This document shows, piece after piece, positions 27,201 to 33,576 of a stretch of 64,000 nt of DNA. The notes under the pieces were generated by a model. The model saw only the letters and a program-made list of their open reading frames with translations. It ran no database searches and was not told the origin of the DNA. Source of the stretch: Granulimonas faecalis (GTDB taxonomy: Bacteria; Actinomycetota; Coriobacteriia; Coriobacteriales; Atopobiaceae); contig NZ_BQKC01000001.1 of assembly GCF_022834715.1 (NCBI RefSeq), positions 1,462,501 to 1,526,500 on the forward strand. The letters are read 5' to 3'. Position 1 is the first letter of the stretch. Each line of letters starts with the position of its first letter. A program made the position numbers and the translations under genes.

Positions 27201-27560
27201 CCGGGGGATGAACGCGTGGACCGTCGCACCGAGGTCGCGCAGGGCCAGGGCGAGCAGGGCGGCGGAGCTCATGCCGTCGACGTCGAAGTCGCCGAAGACC
27301 GCGACGGTCTCCCCGTCGCGCACGGCCCGCTCCACGCGGTCCGCCGCCTGCGCCATGCCCGGCAGGTCGAGCGGGTCGAGCCAGTCGCGCCCGAGGGACG
27401 GTGTGAGGAGGCGCCCCACGGCGTCGAGGTCGGTGAATCCGCGGGCGGCCAGCACGCGGGCGACGAGGGCCGGGACGCCGAAGCCCTGACGTATGGCCTG
27501 CTCGACGGCGGGGTCGGGCTCGAGGACGCGCCACCGGTCGCTCCGGTCAAGCCCTGCCAT
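24237..27560 (-). CDS. recJ: RecJ single-strand exonuclease fused to a RecQ-like helicase
   Basis: 1107 aa, ATG start after GGGAGGGCGG. Residues 1 to ~570 are RecJ: DHH motifs GDFDVDGMSS (91-96 acidic core) and TDHHEP (171-174), then DHHA1 with GGHAGAVGV. After a Gly/Asp-rich linker (~575-625) a superfamily-2 helicase follows: Walker A ATGRGKS (~658), DEAHH box (~763), motif VLAATAT, and the SGRAGRDGRPAW motif VI region. The helicase resembles RecQ, without an obvious zinc-binding RQC segment. RecJ and RecQ act together in 5' end resection and stalled-fork repair, so the fusion would couple unwinding with digestion in one chain. Fused proteins of this kind occur in Coriobacteriia as far as I recall. 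Confidence 0.92.
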   Translation of the reverse strand: MAGLDRSDRWRVLEPDPAVEQAIRQGFGVPALVARVLAARGFTDLDAVGRLLTPSLGRDWLDPLDLPGMAQAADRVERAVRDGETVAVFGDFDVDGMSSAALLALALRDLGATVHAFIPRRFGEGYGLSAAALERVAAACSPDLIVTVDNGIASADEVAAAVARGIDVVVTDHHEPGSSVPRGVPVTDPKLDPESPSRDLAGAGVALKLVCELGRRLGRPDLWRGYTDLASLGTVSDMMELVGENRALVADGVASMRRTSRPGLVALAASSRADLSSIEADDLPFSLVPRLNAAGRMGDVDVAFDLLVSQDPVEAATLAGRLEAINDERRATEASMAASVTARAAEEYDGGPCLVLGGEGWHEGVKGIVASRMVNRYHVPCLLFSVADGEARGSGRSVGSVDLFHAVEGCSDLLTRFGGHAGAVGVTLPADRLPEFRDRLSGELSALPPEQFASVGEVACVVTLDELTMPVVQGLDLLRPFGQGNKKPLLAVRGVTMRSAAAVGATGEHVRFFVSDGANSVAAIMFRAPDVERALSWEGAVDLVFEAVVETWQGRSKVKLMVRDILYRDGASGDGGDGGEGPACPDDAPVPGAAADGDDAVADGPDPASERARLAALDAPGLTDALRRSLIGDRDLLPAQATALGMLAEGQSVLEVMATGRGKSLVFHLHAARLAVAGGRASVLVFPLRALVNDQAFHLERAFAGLGIGVRVLTGETPAHERDAAFAGLADGSVDVVLTTPEFLSIHRRRFAASGRVGLVVVDEAHHAAMGHGGDRAAYQDMPEVLSLLESPQVLAATATASDSVAQEVCRLLSVDRVVVDRTVRSNLSVADHRGLRDRGAYAASVASSGERCIVYVNTRDAACAVARELRHRLPDLAHRVAFYHGGLDRGRRVAVERAFRSGRVSCVVATSAFGEGVDLPDVRHVVLWSLPFDTVQFNQMSGRAGRDGRPAWVHALFGPADAPTNDAVLSSAAPAREALVALYRALRTLGAPSGGTVAESDGQVLDLARTLPGGGGLTEAAVSSGIGVFSELGFCSQEGFGDGRRLSMAQNPGHMELTSSVRYREGQRSREGFRTFSEWVLHAPAEALAEHIDRPIAPTFGVLCDS

Positions 27561-27618
27561 GGCACACCGCCCTCCCCGGGCCGCGGCCCGCCTCTCGTGG
27601 TCTTTGAGTATGCCACGA

Positions 27619-27650
27619 CGGCGGCGCCCCGCTGCGGGGGGGCGCCGCGG
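27619..27650 (-). terminator. GC-rich hairpin between tgt and recJ
   Basis: CGGCGGCGCCCC pairs with GGGGCGCCGCGG around GCTGCGGG. No strong T run follows on the minus strand, so termination would be partial; the RecJ gene may be partly read through from tgt. Confidence 0.45.
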
Positions 27651-27671
27651 CGGCCGCGAGGGGTGCGGGGC

Positions 27672-28820
27672 CTAGAAGTCGCGGCGGCCGTCGAGGCGGT
27701 CGCGGTACTCGGCCATGAAGGCGCCGTAGCGGCCGTCGAGGATGGCCTGGCGCGCACGGGCCATGAGGTCGAGGAGGTACCGCGTGTTGTGGAGCGACAG
27801 CAGGATGCCGCCGAGCATCTCCCTCTGCTTCACCAGGTGGTGGATGTAGCTGCGCGAGAAGCCGCCCGCGCAGGCGGGGCAGCCGCAATGCTCGCCGATG
27901 GGACGGGGGTCGGCGCGGTGGCAGGCGTTCTTGAGGTTGAGGCGCCCCTCGTCGGAGAAGGCCGTGCCCGTGCGAGCCGTGCGGGTGGGCAGCACGCAGT
28001 CGAACATGTCCACGCCCACGCCCACGCCCTCCACGAGGGTGGTGGGGTTGCCCACGCCCATGAGGTAGCGGGGCTTGTCGCGCGGCATGTACTCGCCGGC
28101 GAGGGGCGCCAGGGTCTCGAACATCACGTCATGACTCTCCCCCACCGAGTAACCGCCGATGCCGTAGCCCGGGAAGTCGCCGATGTCCTCGAGACGCCGG
28201 AGGCTCTTGAGGCGCAGGTCGAGGTCCATGCCGCCCTGGACGATGCCGAAGAGCGCCTGGTCGGGCCGGGTGTGGGCCCTCCAGCAGCGCTCGGCCCAGG
28301 CGCTCGAGAGGTCCACGGCCCGCTCGAGGTAGGAGCGCTCGCAGGGGTAGCCGGGGCAGACGTCCAGCTGCATGCAGATGTCGGAGCCGAGGAGCTCGGC
28401 GATGCGCATGTTCTCCTCAGGCGTCCAGGTGACGTAGGAGCCGTCGTAGTCCACGGCGCGGAAGGTCACGCCGTCGTCGGAAAGGCGCACGTGGTCGCCG
28501 TGGGAGAAGACCTGGAACCCGCCGGAGTCGGTGAGGATGGGGCCGTCCCAGCGCTCCCAGGCGTGCAGGCCGCCCATCTGGGCGACGAGCTCGGCGCCGG
28601 GGCGCATGGCCAGGTGGTACGTGTTGGCGAGGATGATCTTGGCACCGAGGTCCCGCACCATGGAGGGCATGAGGCCCTTGACGGTGGCCTTGGTGCCCAC
28701 GGGCATGAAGATGGGGGTGGGGACGTCGCCGTGGGGCGTGTGGAGCACGCCGGCCCGCGCGTGGGTGGCGGGGTCCTCGGCGACGACGTCGAAGGTGAAG
28801 GGGAAAGGCTGCTGGCTCAC
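27672..28820 (-). CDS. tgt: tRNA-guanine transglycosylase
   Basis: Exchanges guanine-34 of tRNAs with GUN anticodons for preQ1 (queuosine pathway). GTG at 28820 preceded by GGAGGACCC gives 382 aa; the frame is open further upstream without a start of better quality. The nucleophile region LTDSGGFQVF (D98), the GVGNPTTLVEGV segment and the zinc site around CGCPAC with a later H (~311-340) are all present. QueA and QueH are encoded 2-4 kb away, so the late queuosine pathway is at hand. Confidence 0.95.
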   Translation of the reverse strand: MSQQPFPFTFDVVAEDPATHARAGVLHTPHGDVPTPIFMPVGTKATVKGLMPSMVRDLGAKIILANTYHLAMRPGAELVAQMGGLHAWERWDGPILTDSGGFQVFSHGDHVRLSDDGVTFRAVDYDGSYVTWTPEENMRIAELLGSDICMQLDVCPGYPCERSYLERAVDLSSAWAERCWRAHTRPDQALFGIVQGGMDLDLRLKSLRRLEDIGDFPGYGIGGYSVGESHDVMFETLAPLAGEYMPRDKPRYLMGVGNPTTLVEGVGVGVDMFDCVLPTRTARTGTAFSDEGRLNLKNACHRADPRPIGEHCGCPACAGGFSRSYIHHLVKQREMLGGILLSLHNTRYLLDLMARARQAILDGRYGAFMAEYRDRLDGRRDF

Positions 28821-28962
28821 GGGTCCTCCAGAGTGTTCGCGGTGGGGCCAGTCTAGCAGCGGCGGCCGGTGCGGCGGGGGCGGGGAGTCAGGCCCGGCGG
28901 CAACGCCGCGCCGAGGCGGGTACAGTGGTTCACATACGGATGGAACGGCTTTGGGAGGTCCC

Positions 28963-30372
28963 ATGGCGGACAATGCCGGGCAGAACGGGCAGGCGCAGGA
29001 CGACCTGCAGGGCACGGACGCGACGGAGGACCGGGCGGACGCGGCCGAGGCGGCGGAGAGCGCCCCGGGGACGGGCGGGCAGGCCAGCGACGGCGAGACG
29101 GCCGCCGAGGACGGCGCCCCCGCGGCGGACGGCGTGGCGGAGAGTGACGCCCCCGACGACGGCCTCGAAGCGGCGCCGGCCCCCGACATCGTGGACCGCG
29201 CCCGCAAGGCCGCAGGTACCGTGGCCGACAGCGCCCGCAAGGCCGCGGGGGCGCTGGGCCAGGAGACCGTGAGCGGCTGGAGCGCCATGCGCGCCGTGAG
29301 CCAGGCCAAGCGCGCCCACGGGGAGGCCGCCGACCGCCTGGCCGAGCTCAAGGCCACCATCGAGGAGGACAGCCGCACGCTCGCCCACCGCCGCGAGGTG
29401 GAGGAGACCTACGACGAGCTCGTCGCCGGGCAGACCGCCGCCCTCGAGGCGGCCCGTCGGGCGCAGCGGGACCTCTCGGACAGGATCGCCGCCGCCGAGG
29501 CGGAGGTGGGGGCCCGGGAGGGCGACCTCGAGGAGCTCAAGGCCAAGAACGAACGCGACCTCCGTCCCTACAAGAACCTTGCGGACAGCTCTAAGTCCAC
29601 GGCCGACGACGCCGCCCGCACCCTCTCGGAGGCCAAGAAGGCCGCCAAGACGGCCGAGGGCGCCGTGCGCGACATCACGAAGAGGCGCGACTCCCGCGTG
29701 TCCACCGCCAACAAGGCCGCCGACAACGCCCGCCAGCGCCTCGCGCGCCTGCAGTCCGAGATCTCCTCCATGCAGCGCGACCCCGACGCCGACCCGAAGC
29801 AGCTCTCCTCGATGAAGGCCGAGGCCACCGCCGAGATGGCGCGCCTCTCCCGCGCCCAGGACGACGCCAAGGCCGCCCCGGGCGAGGCAGCGCCCGCCAT
29901 CGAGGCCGCCGAGGCGCACCTCGCCGACGCCCGCAGGGTCCTGGAGGAGGCCGAGAGGGAGGCCGACTCCGCCAAGAAGGAGGCCAAGAAGCGGGCCCGC
30001 GACCTCGACCGCGAGCAGGAGCGCGCCAAGGCGGCGGAGGCCGACGCCGAGGACCTGCTCATCGAGGCCCAGAAGCAGGTGCGCGCCCTCAAGCAGGACC
30101 TCGCCGCGCAGCAGGAGGCCGAGTCCCAGGCCCAGGCGACCCTCGACGAGGCCGCCGACATCGTGGCCCACCCCGAGGAGACGGACGCCCTGGCCGACCG
30201 CGTGACCGACAACAGCGCCGCCGCCGAACGCCAGGAGATCCACGTGCAGACGCTGGCCGACACCGAGCGCGACCTGCGCCAGCGCACCCTGCGCAGCCGT
30301 GTGGCCTTCATCCTCGTGGTGGTGGCCGCCGTCATCGTGCTGGCGGTGCTGTTCATGGCGTTCTCCTCGTAA
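28963..30372 (+). CDS. Coiled-coil protein with one C-terminal membrane anchor
   Basis: 469 aa; GGGAGGTCCC precedes the ATG. Residues ~1-80 are disordered, rich in D/E/A/G. From ~95 to ~430 the protein is a long charged coiled coil with heptad Ala/Leu positions and repeated KK/EE/RR clusters (AKKEAKKRARDLDREQERAK). The C-terminus is one hydrophobic helix (RVAFILVVVAAVIVLAVLFM). It is therefore likely a tail-anchored protein with its coil facing the cytoplasm. I do not recognise the family; comparable Ala-rich coiled coils occur in actinobacterial envelope proteins. Confidence 0.8.
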   Translation: MADNAGQNGQAQDDLQGTDATEDRADAAEAAESAPGTGGQASDGETAAEDGAPAADGVAESDAPDDGLEAAPAPDIVDRARKAAGTVADSARKAAGALGQETVSGWSAMRAVSQAKRAHGEAADRLAELKATIEEDSRTLAHRREVEETYDELVAGQTAALEAARRAQRDLSDRIAAAEAEVGAREGDLEELKAKNERDLRPYKNLADSSKSTADDAARTLSEAKKAAKTAEGAVRDITKRRDSRVSTANKAADNARQRLARLQSEISSMQRDPDADPKQLSSMKAEATAEMARLSRAQDDAKAAPGEAAPAIEAAEAHLADARRVLEEAEREADSAKKEAKKRARDLDREQERAKAAEADAEDLLIEAQKQVRALKQDLAAQQEAESQAQATLDEAADIVAHPEETDALADRVTDNSAAAERQEIHVQTLADTERDLRQRTLRSRVAFILVVVAAVIVLAVLFMAFSS

Positions 30373-30500
30373 GCCTCCCCCGGCGGCGCCCCGTCCCGGC
30401 TCCCGTCCCAACACCCGGACACTTTTGTCCCATTGGTCGGGCTCTCCAGTTGTCACCCTGGTCGGGCACCCGAGGTGTCGCGCGACCAGCGGGTGCCGGA

Positions 30501-30629
30501 CCATGCCGAAGGCCCCTGCGGCATGGGTTTTTCGGCTGAGGGGTGCTCGAACCCATGCCACAGGCCCCTGCGGCATGGGTCACTCAGCGTCGGCCGCCTG
30601 AAAACCATGCCGCAACCCGCTCCGGCATG
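30501..30629. repeat. Three palindromic 25-27-bp repeats with an exact 52-bp period
   Basis: Copies start at 30501, 30553 and 30605. Consensus CCATGCC-(G/A)-(A/C)-(A/C)GGCCCCTGC-GGCATGG is itself a hairpin (CCATGCC/GGCATGG); the third copy is degenerate in the loop. The first is followed by TTTTT. Spacers between copies are unrelated to each other. Confidence 0.7.
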
Positions 30630-30665
30630 TCCGGAACCCATAAGGTGGGAAACAGGCGACGTGAC

Positions 30666-30786
30666 GGACTGGCCAGGCAGCGCCGCCACAACGGATTGGC
30701 CAGGCAGCGCTGCCATGCCATATGTTCGGTGGTTTTCTCTGCGCGAGGGACCCAGAACCACCGAACATCACGATGTTCGGTGGTTT
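30666..30786. repeat. Further short repeats in the same gap
   Basis: A 22-nt unit (GACTGGCCAGGCAGCGCCGC and its relative at 30694) recurs with a 27-nt period. Next, ATGTTCGGTGGTT (30722), its reverse complement AACCACCGAACAT (30756) and another direct copy (30773) form a hairpin plus a repeat with a 51-nt period. Confidence 0.65.
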
Positions 30787-31098
30787 AGACAAGGTTTCTT
30801 ACCGAAAAGCACCGAGCATCAGGAGGTGCTCCTGAAGAGGGAGGGAGGCCGCAGAGGCGCAGGGCGGCAGGTGCGCGACCGGGCGTGACGGTTAAAGTGC
30901 CCGACCAAGGTGACGGCGAAAGTGTCCGGGTGCTGGGACAAGAAGTGGGACAAAAGTGTCCGGGTGTTGGGACAAAGACGAGCAGTAATCGCTGAGCCCC
31001 AACCCCCGACGAGCGCACCTAAGCCATCCCAGCTGTCGGGGTCACAGGCCGGTCCGACGATGCAAAACGCCGGACCCATGGGCCGAAGGCCCCGCAGC

Positions 31099-32259
31099 CT
31101 ACCTGATCAGCATCGCGTCCCCGAACGACAGCATGCGGTAACCCTCGTCGACCGCCTCGGCGTAGGCGTCCATGATCTGGTCGCGCGTGGCGAAGGCCGA
31201 GACCAGCATCATCAGCGTGGAGCGGGGCACGTGGAAGTTGGTGACCATGGCGTCCACCACGTGGAAGGTGGAGCCGGGCATGAGGAAGAGGTCGGTGGTG
31301 GCGTCGCGCCGCTCCACGAGGTCGCCCCTCCCGCACACGGCGGCGGAGTCGGGCACGTCCTCGAAGCGGCGCGCGACGACGGCGGGGTCGTCCGCCGGTG
31401 CCTCCGGGTCGAAGGCGCTCTCGAGGGAGCGCACGGACGTCGTGCCCACGGCCACCACGCGGTGCCCGGCGGCCTTGGCGGCCTTCACCCTCTCCACGAC
31501 ATCCGCCGGCACGTGGTAGCGCTCGGTGTGCATGACGTGGTCGGCGGGGTCGTCCTCCTCCACGAGGCGGAACGTGTCGATCCCCACCTCGAGCTCCACG
31601 AAGCACATCTCCACGCCCTTCGCGGCGAGGCGGTCGATGAGGGCCGGCGTGAAGTGCAGGCCCGCCGTCGGCGCGGCGGCGGAGTGCTCCTCGTCCATGG
31701 CGTAGACCGTCTGGTACTTCTCCGGGTCGCCCTCGTAGGAGGTGATGTACGGCGGCAGGGGCACGTGGCCCACGGCGTGCATGGCCTCGTCCAAGGTGCG
31801 GCCGCCTGCGGGCGAGAACCGCACGAGGCGGCCGCCCTTGGACCCCTCCACGAAGTCCATGACCTCGCCGGTGAGCACGACCTCGGCGCCCTCGGGGGCA
31901 TGGAGGCCACCGGCGCGGTACTCGATGACGGCGCCGGGCTTGAGGCGCTTGCCCGGGTTCACCAGGCACTCCCAGACGCCTCCCAGGGGGTCCACGTCCT
32001 CGCGGCGGCGGAGCAGCAGCGTCTCGGAAACGGCGCCGGTGGGCTTGCGCCCCACGAGGCGGGCCGGCAGCACACGGGTCTTGTTGGCCACGAGCAGGTC
32101 GCCCGGCTCGAGGTAGTCGACGATGTCGGTGAAGGTACGGTGCTCCACCGAGCCGTCCTCGCGGTCCAGCACGAGGAGGCGGCAGCTGTCGCGGGGCTCC
32201 GCGGGGGCCTGGGCGATGAGGGCCTCGGGCAGGTCGTAGTCGAAATCGTCGGTCTTCAT
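31099..32259 (-). CDS. queA: S-adenosylmethionine:tRNA ribosyltransferase-isomerase
   Basis: Adds the SAM-derived ribosyl group to preQ1-tRNA, giving epoxyqueuosine. The frame is open to 32532; ATG at 32259 (MKTDDFDYDLPEALIAQAPA) gives 386 aa, with the family N-terminus beginning there. Hallmarks: DLLVANKTRVLPARL, PLPPYI, AAAPTAGLHFT, GTFRPV-like IDTFRLVEEDD, and the C-terminal NFHVPRSTLMMLVSAFA. QueH follows on the same strand ~77 nt upstream and Tgt lies 3 kb away. Two small hairpins lie just past its stop (31051-31092), without a T run. Confidence 0.95.
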   Translation of the reverse strand: MKTDDFDYDLPEALIAQAPAEPRDSCRLLVLDREDGSVEHRTFTDIVDYLEPGDLLVANKTRVLPARLVGRKPTGAVSETLLLRRREDVDPLGGVWECLVNPGKRLKPGAVIEYRAGGLHAPEGAEVVLTGEVMDFVEGSKGGRLVRFSPAGGRTLDEAMHAVGHVPLPPYITSYEGDPEKYQTVYAMDEEHSAAAPTAGLHFTPALIDRLAAKGVEMCFVELEVGIDTFRLVEEDDPADHVMHTERYHVPADVVERVKAAKAAGHRVVAVGTTSVRSLESAFDPEAPADDPAVVARRFEDVPDSAAVCGRGDLVERRDATTDLFLMPGSTFHVVDAMVTNFHVPRSTLMMLVSAFATRDQIMDAYAEAVDEGYRMLSFGDAMLIR

Positions 32260-32335
32260 GGCTTGGCTCCCTGGGACGCGCGGCAAAACATGAGGGTTAT
32301 ACCACCGATGCCCGCCGGGAGCCCCGGGGGCGCCG

Positions 32336-32938
32336 TCACGCCCCGGCCCGGGCCCCCTCGCGGCGGCGCCTGCGCTCCTCGCGGGCCTCGGCGCGCCCGA
32401 GCGCGGCCTCCACGGCCGAGAAGCGGCAGCCGCAGTAGTTCTGCCGGTACATGCCCAGCTCGCGCGACCGCCGCGTGGCCTCGGGGTAGGCCGGCCGGAA
32501 GTCGCGCACCACGGGCTCGAGGCCATGGGCACGGGCGCAGGCCACGAGCACCTCGTCGCAGGTGTCGTGGAGCTGGTGGGGCGACACGGCCAGGGTGGTG
32601 GTCACCAGCGAGAAGCCCCGCTCCCGGGCGGCGCGGCACGCCTCGGCCAGGCGCAGGGCGTAGCAGGCGCGGCAGCGGGCGGCTCGGTCGAAGCCCTTGG
32701 GAGCCACGGCCCTCTCCCAGAGGGCACGGTCGTCACCGCAGGTCACGACCTCGATCCCCTCCCCCTCGGCCCACTCCCGCAGGGTCGCCAGGCGCCGGTC
32801 GTGCTCGGCCACGGGCTGGATGTTGGGGTTGGTCCAGAAGATGGTGGGCTCCATGCCCTCCTCGCGGAGCAGCCGCACGGGCTCCAGGGAGCACGGGCCA
32901 CAGCAGGCATGGACGGCCACCGGCACCGGCGCGCTCAC
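32336..32938 (-). CDS. queH: Epoxyqueuosine reductase QueH
   Basis: Final step to queuosine, the non-orthologous replacement for QueG; iron-sulfur and second-metal chemistry. GTG at 32938 gives 200 aa. Cys residues of the family are all present: HACCGPCS (C12, C13, C16), ARCRACYALRL, and NYCGCRFS near 177-182. The substrate-binding region NPNIQPVAEHDRRL is also seen. Its start overlaps the stop of the DUF3267 gene by 4 nt, so the two are translated together. The C-terminal tail is Arg/Ala-rich and variable. Confidence 0.93.
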   Translation of the reverse strand: MSAPVPVAVHACCGPCSLEPVRLLREEGMEPTIFWTNPNIQPVAEHDRRLATLREWAEGEGIEVVTCGDDRALWERAVAPKGFDRAARCRACYALRLAEACRAARERGFSLVTTTLAVSPHQLHDTCDEVLVACARAHGLEPVVRDFRPAYPEATRRSRELGMYRQNYCGCRFSAVEAALGRAEAREERRRRREGARAGA

Positions 32939-33510
32939 CGCTCCCCCTCCCCCACGGGTGCGGGGCCGGGCGCCACGAGGTCGTAGCCCTGGGCGGTGTC
33001 GCGGACGTAGGGCGCCCCCGCCGCCACGATGCGCCGCGCCATGACGAGGTCGCCCGTGCAGCCCGAGAGGTGCAGCCAGAGGCAGGTGACGCCGGCCAAC
33101 GGGACGTCGAGCAGCGCGCCGCCCGCCAGGAACGCGGCCGAGAGGAGCGCGGCCGGGGCGAGCAGCACGGCCACGAACGACCGGCGCGGCAGCACGGCGC
33201 CGTCGGCGCAGGTGTAGAGCATGCCCGGCGGCATGTAGCCGAACCGCAGCCGGAGGTCGCGGCCGCCCAACAGCTTGAACGCCGCCCCGTGGACGAGCTC
33301 GTGCACCGGCAGCGCGACCGCCGAGACCAGCACCACCGCGGCGAGCCACGGGATGCCCACCGCCTCCACGGGCGCGGCGACGGCGAGGAGCACGTCGAGG
33401 ACCAGGCCTGCGGCGGCCACGACGAGGGAGCCGCGGGCCACGGAGGCCAGCCAGGCGTCGTCTGCCGTGAGGTCGAAGGACTCGACCGTCGTCATCCCCA
33501 GGTCGCGCAC
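32935..33510 (-). CDS. DUF3267-like integral membrane protein (putative metalloprotease)
   Basis: 191 aa; GTG at 33510 preceded by GGGAGGTGCC. It has about four hydrophobic segments, and HELVHG at residues 70-75 is an HExxH zinc signature, as in DUF3267/site-2-protease-like proteins. The segments before and after it (PWLAAVVLVSAVALPV; FVAVLLAPAALLSAAFLAGG) are membrane-like. Activity is inferred only from the motif. Overlap with queH suggests co-expression but not a shared pathway. Confidence 0.75.
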   Translation of the reverse strand: MRDLGMTTVESFDLTADDAWLASVARGSLVVAAAGLVLDVLLAVAAPVEAVGIPWLAAVVLVSAVALPVHELVHGAAFKLLGGRDLRLRFGYMPPGMLYTCADGAVLPRRSFVAVLLAPAALLSAAFLAGGALLDVPLAGVTCLWLHLSGCTGDLVMARRIVAAGAPYVRDTAQGYDLVAPGPAPVGEGER

Positions 33511-33576
33511 GGCACCTCCCGATGGGCCATAATGGATGGGTTGACCACACGATACGCGACCACCGCGAGGTATGCC

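Larger units (their letters stand above)
30405..30973. repeat. Gene-free region bounded by a 28-bp perfect inverted repeat, MITE-like
   Basis: GTCCCAACACCCGGACACTT (first 20 of 28 nt) begins at 30405, ending 30432; its exact reverse complement lies at 30946-30973. Inside each end lies a second shared piece in inverted orientation (GTCACC-TGGTCGGGCAC). Between the ends are short palindromic arrays and no plausible coding sequence. The right end also has a direct partial copy (AAGTGTCCGGGTGCTGGG) 27 nt before the other. It might be a miniature transposable element, a rearranged dispersed repeat or an RNA-structure element. It lies between two divergent transcripts' ends (coiled-coil gene on +, queA on minus). 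Confidence 0.6.

Noticed and set aside
24147-28856. Long + strand frame opposite recJ and tgt
   Set aside because: Shadow of GC-rich minus strand genes; low-complexity His/Gly/Val composition and no family.
30501-30629. CRISPR array
   Set aside because: Only three degenerate copies, repeats vary inside, and no cas genes nearby.
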